Below are positions 58,966 to 64,000 of a stretch of 64,000 nucleotides of DNA, in pieces. The first letter of the stretch is position 1. Each line of letters opens with the position of its first letter. Where the stretch lies: contig RSEF01000017.1 in NCBI GenBank assembly GCA_003993805.1, forward strand, positions 10,669,895-10,733,894, given 5' to 3'. The position numbers and the translations under genes were made by a program. Origin of the DNA: Himantopus leucocephalus. Lineage: Eukaryota; Chordata; Aves; Charadriiformes; Recurvirostridae. A model generated the notes under the pieces. The model searched no databases, was not told the origin of the DNA, and saw only the letters and a program-made list of their open reading frames with translations.

Positions 58966-61763
58966 CTGTTTCTCAGGCAATACCAGTTTTAAGAGCTCAT
59001 TTTTAAAGCCAGACAACTCTATTTTGTGTATTTATCTATTTATTTATGCATTTCCAAAGATCACCACAATATTTACTCTGTTATTAAACCCCATGTGTCA
59101 GGCACTAATGGCCTGTAATTATCTTTGAAACGGGATTTGATGCTGCGAAGTTACATAGTGTAGACAAGTGTCTTCATGATGAATGTCAGTGTCAGGGCCA
59201 CTGTTAGGAGTTTCATCATGAGAAACACTGTTCTGCTTCCGCAATTTACTTAGAAAACACACCTGCCATGCAGAGCATATGAAAACAGATCAAGAACAAG
59301 CCTTACTTAACCAAACCAAATCCCAAATACCCCAAAATTGTATGTCAATCAATCTCAAAATGCCCTAGAAGAACAGTGTAGAAAAGAAAAACTACAGTTA
59401 CCAATGCTCCTATTCTGCAGCTCATACTCAACTGCACAGGCCTGCATGGGTATATTACTATTTTTTCTTATTCAACAAAATGGTTCACAACATAATTCCA
59501 CAAAATTAGCATAAAACCAAATGTTTGTGAGTGGTATTTCCTTTGTTCCCCTCGAGTTTGGCCAAACCAGCACGTCCTGTGTCATTCTTTTTGTGAACAA
59601 ATGGCTGAGAGCTATCGCTGCCAATTCCCCATTATGTCCCTTTGCCCTCACTCATTCTGTCTTCATAGAGAACAGAAACCCCCCAGCAGCAGGAGCACAC
59701 TGCCATTAATTCAGTTACCCAGGGAATTTCACACCTTTGCCAGGCCCTTTACGGTTCTCATTTTAGTGCAACCTAATCTCAAATGGATGCAGAAAGCTGT
59801 GAAGAAGGGCAGCTCAAGCTGAAGGCAGCAATTAAATGATAATTAGGGCTTTACTTCATCGTGTGATTGATAGAGGCTTACTGGGCCCAAACTGCATCTT
59901 GTCATCTACTAATAGGCTGGGCAAGATACTCCACTCGAGTCTGAAGGATTTTGTCTTATCTCAAGAGAGATAATCTACTCAACAAGTAATCTCCTGCCTG
60001 TGGTAAAGTGCCACTATATATTTACCGGGCCAGTACTCTTCATGGTTCAGCTCTGAACGAGCCCGAGGACTTCCTTAGCAGCAAGGAGGCTGGGGCTCTT
60101 CTTTCCCATTTTCAGGCGTCTCTCCCAGTTCAACTGCCAAACGGGAATCGGCCGCTTCACCTCCCCTACGCTGGGTTCCTCCCAGCACAGACCCTCGCGA
60201 GAGCCACCACCCTGGGATCTCAGCAACGGGAGACTTTTGAGCTGTTTTTAATCTTTACTGTTCCTGAGAACGTTAACTGCATTACAAAGCTCAGCCCCAG
60301 CACCAGCCCCGAGCCAAACCCCACCTGGGCAGCAGCACGGCGGTCGGCCAGCAGGAGCAAACGCACACGACCTGCAGCTCCTGCGCTGCTAAACTCGTGT
60401 ACCCGTCTGTGTCATTTGGGCCTTTGTAGACCCAATTACTTATTATAAACAATTCAGTTTATCTTTATCAGAATCATTATCTAAATTGGCTACATGACAC
60501 ATACTGTTTTTCTAACTGCACTCCTGGGAAAAGCTGCTATAAAGTCTGTGATTTTGTACTTTGTAATTATCCCTCTATGGGCTATAAAACATTACACTTG
60601 TGTTTAAAATAGGTATAGCCAGCATTTTCCACTGTTCAAAAATGGAACATCTATTCTACCTCAGAAAATAAAATGCAGCAAAATATTTGGTGCAATCAAC
60701 GCAAGGAGTTTTCGCAGCAGCCATGTTGTGGCTGCCGATCCGATTCCAAACACAAAGGAGTTTCTCGTGATGTGCTCCGTTTTTATTAGAGTTTCGATCT
60801 CTTGCTTGATGTTTCTTTTTCTCTGGGCAAGGCGAAGATGACCTACGTTCGTGTCAAGTGAAACATGGCCTTAGCTGGCGTTTTAGTCTGGAAATGATGA
60901 GGTGTCAACAATAACAGCTAACAGGATCATACTCCCAGTGTCATTAATTTTCTCTTTTCAGTATCCTCCACATTTCCTGTTGTAAAAATGCTGGCCAATT
61001 CTTCCCTGTTGCTGACTTTTGTTTTCCTTACTGTTTTGAGAAATTCCTCCTTCCTCAGGATTTCTAAATCTATTTCACACAGTGCCAAGCCAGCAGCTCT
61101 CCCCATGATTAAAACAAAACACTTTAGTTCTAAAGAGCAAAGACCTAACCTCCCATCTCGCACAACATGAGGTGTCCCTGGCCTCCCTTTTTAGCTGATT
61201 CTGCTTGCTTGACGTACTTTTAGAAGTTCAGTAACTAGCAGCAGAGGGTCATGTTTGCCCTCAAGTTGCTGCTTTTCATGCTTGACATGTTTTTCTACTG
61301 TCCGGTCCCTTAGCTGCAGCAGGGTCACGAGGATGGAGAAAAGGGTGGGGGTTACAGAAAGGGTATTGTATTACACAAACCCCAAAAGGTTTCGGTTACA
61401 GAATGTATATTGTCCATGCCTATTGGGCTTGTGGAGAAGTATCAAGTTCACCACATTCTCATTTGGGGACTTTGATCCTTTCAGTTAAAAAGAAGCTGCT
61501 TAGAATTACTCTGCAGAGCAAAGAAATGAATCAGTTGTACTCACTCACCCAGCACTGAGGAATGCCAATATTTCTGTTAGCCAGCCCAATCCTAGGGAGA
61601 TTTACCCAGCTGCAGAGAGGCTGGAAGGGGCTTAAGTCTATCAACACAACCACAGGCTCCCCCCTCCTTTCAGAAAGGCCCAAGCGCCTTTTATGTTGCC
61701 TGACTTTCAATGATGCGGAGCCCCTTTACACTGCCCTAGAAATGCATGTAACGTCACGCTGGG

Positions 61764-61812
61764 CTTGAGTATTTTTATGCTCCTTTCAAACTTGAGTATT
61801 TTTATGCTCCTT
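61764..61812. repeat. 22-bp perfect direct repeat, period 27
   Basis: The 22 bases starting CTTGAGTATTTTTATGC occur at 61764-61785 and again at 61791-61812, separated by TCAAA. It appears to be a recent local duplication, as the copies are identical. Confidence 0.9.
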
Positions 61813-63408
61813 CTGCAGCTAAAGTAGCAACGGGGACTGCAGCCGTGCATCTTATCTCCTCTCCCTCAGCTTTATTGCCCTGGGTTATCCGTGATCACCC
61901 ACGTATTCCCGCTCTGGTAGTTTATCAGACTGACAAAAATATACATGGAATCACCAGTGCAGTTGTTTCTGCTGCTCTAACTTTCCTCGCCCCCCCCCGA
62001 AAGGCTGACACGTCTCAATGAACTTTGATTCTCCCCAAAACTATGAAATTCTCTAATTGTCGTTTCTGTAGGAGTCCCTATATTCTTTGCCTGGAACATA
62101 TTTATGCATATAGTGACTATGCTTTTTTTTTTTATTTTCATATACAGTTCCTTTACTCAGTAATTTGTTAACCTAATTTTTACAGCCTGATAAGCTATGT
62201 GATGCGCATACTATCATATTCTTTCTCATTGCTAAATCAAGGAGACCTTATATATGGGGTTTTTTTTGTATATTACTAAAAGTAGAGAGACTCAGAGCCA
62301 CCAGGTGTTTGAGGGTCCATGCCTCAGCTTTTATCCTCAGGACAGCACCTAACCATGATCTAGACTGGGCCCTCAGAAACTGCCGTAACACAAATAACAG
62401 GAGGAGCGACAGAAACTGGCTTTCCTTTCGCTATGCAACATGTACTTCACCGCTTAACGCCTGGGAGCCTGGCTCCAGTTAGTGGGGTACTGTTGCTCAG
62501 CGCCTAATCCAAAGGACAGTGGTTTTGGCAATCCAGCATAAAACTCCATTGTCCAGTGAAAGATGAAGTGTATTACTGCTTCAGCTACAGATTCTTCTCT
62601 TACTGCTGTAGCTCAGGTGACTCCCTTAGCACCAACTAAATGGCCAAATAATGCCTGCACAGAGGACGTGCCGGTGCCAGCATCTGTTGACGACCCTCTC
62701 TCAGCCCCCACGCGTTCCCCGTCGGCAGCAGCCCCTGCAGAAGTGCAGGCAAGAGCAACAAAAGGCACATCAAAGATCACTCTGTCTTTTCCCTCTGGGT
62801 TCCCCTGACCACGACACTACACTGAGCTTTGCGGGAGAGTTGCAATCCCCGATGCACCGTTTTGTTGAGTGACTGTAAGAGAAGCTTCTTAGCACTCCTG
62901 CCTGCTGCACAGCCCTCTGTGCCGGGGAGGGCCCGGGGACACACCACCGCAGACATCCAAGCAGCGCCTCGGAGCTGCAACTGTTCTGTGGAAAGTGATG
63001 CTCTCCTGAACAGGGTCAAAAGGGACCCAGGAAGGCATAATGAAGCGTTAGCTGATTTTCAAGGGGCTCTGTTTTGTTGTGTTAGCAATTTTCTACAGCA
63101 TTAAGCAGTTTCATGGTACATTGTACTGTGTTGCCTGAAATGGTGTACAGACTATTTTCAGCCCAGAAAGCTGAAGGATTTGAGTCTTTAAACATCGCAG
63201 TAGGCAGAGAGACTAAGAACAGCCGCGACCCACAGTAAACTTTCTAGTGCAACAAAACTGATCCTCCTTCCCAGGACTGCAGCCCCATCAGGAGCCACGC
63301 TCCAGCCTTTCAGCGAGCTGCTGCATCAGTGCCCAAGAAAGTCTACATCTTTATGAATCACTACCTCCGCCTATGTAACCTGTACCCTCTCCTTGCTCCA
63401 ATTCTCCA

Positions 63409-63477
63409 TCCTCTCCCTTCTTTCTTCCTTCTTTCCTTTTCTCTTTAAACAGTCTTCTTTCCTTTTCTTTTTCTCAG
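63409..63477 (+). repeat. Polypyrimidine tract ending in CAG
   Basis: A near-continuous C/T run, broken only by AAACAG, ends TTTTCTTTTTCTCAG followed by ATG. On the plus strand this has the form of a strong splice acceptor, opposite in direction to LMX1B. It is more likely simple sequence next to the AAT microsatellite, and no plus-strand exon was recognised after it. Confidence 0.6.
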
Positions 63478-63497
63478 ATGAATTGTCCAGAGATGAC

Positions 63498-63541
<44 letters not shown>
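63498..63541. repeat. (AAT)n trinucleotide microsatellite
   Basis: Forty-four bases of perfect AAT period (nearly 15 copies) lie just after the pyrimidine tract. It is likely length-polymorphic. Confidence 0.97.
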
Positions 63542-63545
<4 letters not shown>

Positions 63546-64000
63546 GCTTAAATAACTATGGGGTCAAGAACTGTCTTTTTACATAACAAATGTGATATAT
63601 GTATTTCAATCACTATTTTCAGTTAAATTTAGATCTCTACCTGTTCCTTACAGTTGCACAAGGAAAACAGCAAGTTATTGGCATGTCCACGGTAAGAGGG
63701 GCTCTACAACAGGTGCCTTAGGATGGTCACACTAGTTTTCAGAAAAAAAGTTAGGACATAGGGAAAAATGTTACAAAAGGGCTAGATGATGTATCAGCTG
63801 TACGCCATAAGCAGCACTCTTGGCTTTCAAGAAACAAACTGGGCCACACCAATCATGGCATTTTAAAAACACAACGCTGGAGTAGCAAGTGACACGATGT
63901 AGTAGGCACAACACACCGGGACTCCACCAAATGGTGTATCACAAAGGGTCATGTCAGCGCGTAGGAACCGCACTGCACCTGGCTGAGCCTCTTCCTACAG

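Larger units (their letters stand above)
56481..64000 (-). other. LMX1B: LMX1B intron 2, distal segment to window end
   Basis: No exon was recognised, and in particular no LIM domain 1 coding sequence, so exon 2 must lie further upstream (beyond 64000). AT-rich tracts at about 57460-57960, 59800-60000 and 60430-60930 could be regulatory. The segment also contains a degraded CR1 relic, a 27-bp duplication and an AAT microsatellite, listed separately. Confidence 0.6.

Overview
This is a non-coding-rich window of vertebrate nuclear DNA, most probably from a bird. The evidence for a bird is a well-preserved CR1-type LINE 3' end at about 55860-55953, compact introns, GC-rich islands alternating with AT-rich intronic blocks, and a LIM-homeodomain protein typical of amniotes. 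There is no sign of bacterial or viral gene organisation. The window contains three stretches of N, one of exactly 100 bases, so it comes from a draft or scaffolded assembly.

One protein-coding gene can be supported: LMX1B, on the minus strand. Six coding exons were read directly, with consensus AG/GT splice sites and continuous reading frame: exon 3 (18936-19168, LIM domain 2), exon 4 (15097-15275, acidic linker and start of the homeodomain), exon 5 (14046-14123, homeodomain middle), exon 6 (13588-13654, homeodomain end and Gln-rich tail), exon 7 (12594-12755) and exon 8 (10700-10857, C-terminus and stop). Together they carry 877 coding bases, 291 complete amino-acid codons plus the stop. 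Exons 1 and 2 (N-terminus and LIM domain 1) are not in the window. They should lie beyond base 64000, because the first 45 kb upstream of exon 3 is one very large intron, as in the mammalian gene. Exon numbering follows the eight-exon mammalian gene.

Below the stop codon, a long 3' UTR may run to a poly(A) signal at 5137-5142, about 5.6 kb. Bases 1 to about 5110 are intergenic and hold no gene I can recognise.

The large intron (19169-64000) holds a CpG island interrupted by an assembly gap (21021-21720), several AT-rich blocks dense in homeodomain, POU, RFX and MEF2-type motifs that are candidate enhancers, GC-rich low-information segments with spurious long ORFs, two CR1 fragments, and microsatellites. 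The encoded protein is a dorsal-limb, kidney-podocyte, eye and midbrain/hindbrain transcription factor, so distal regulatory DNA in this intron is expected. The particular enhancer calls here are inference from motif content only. I found no novel multi-gene system.
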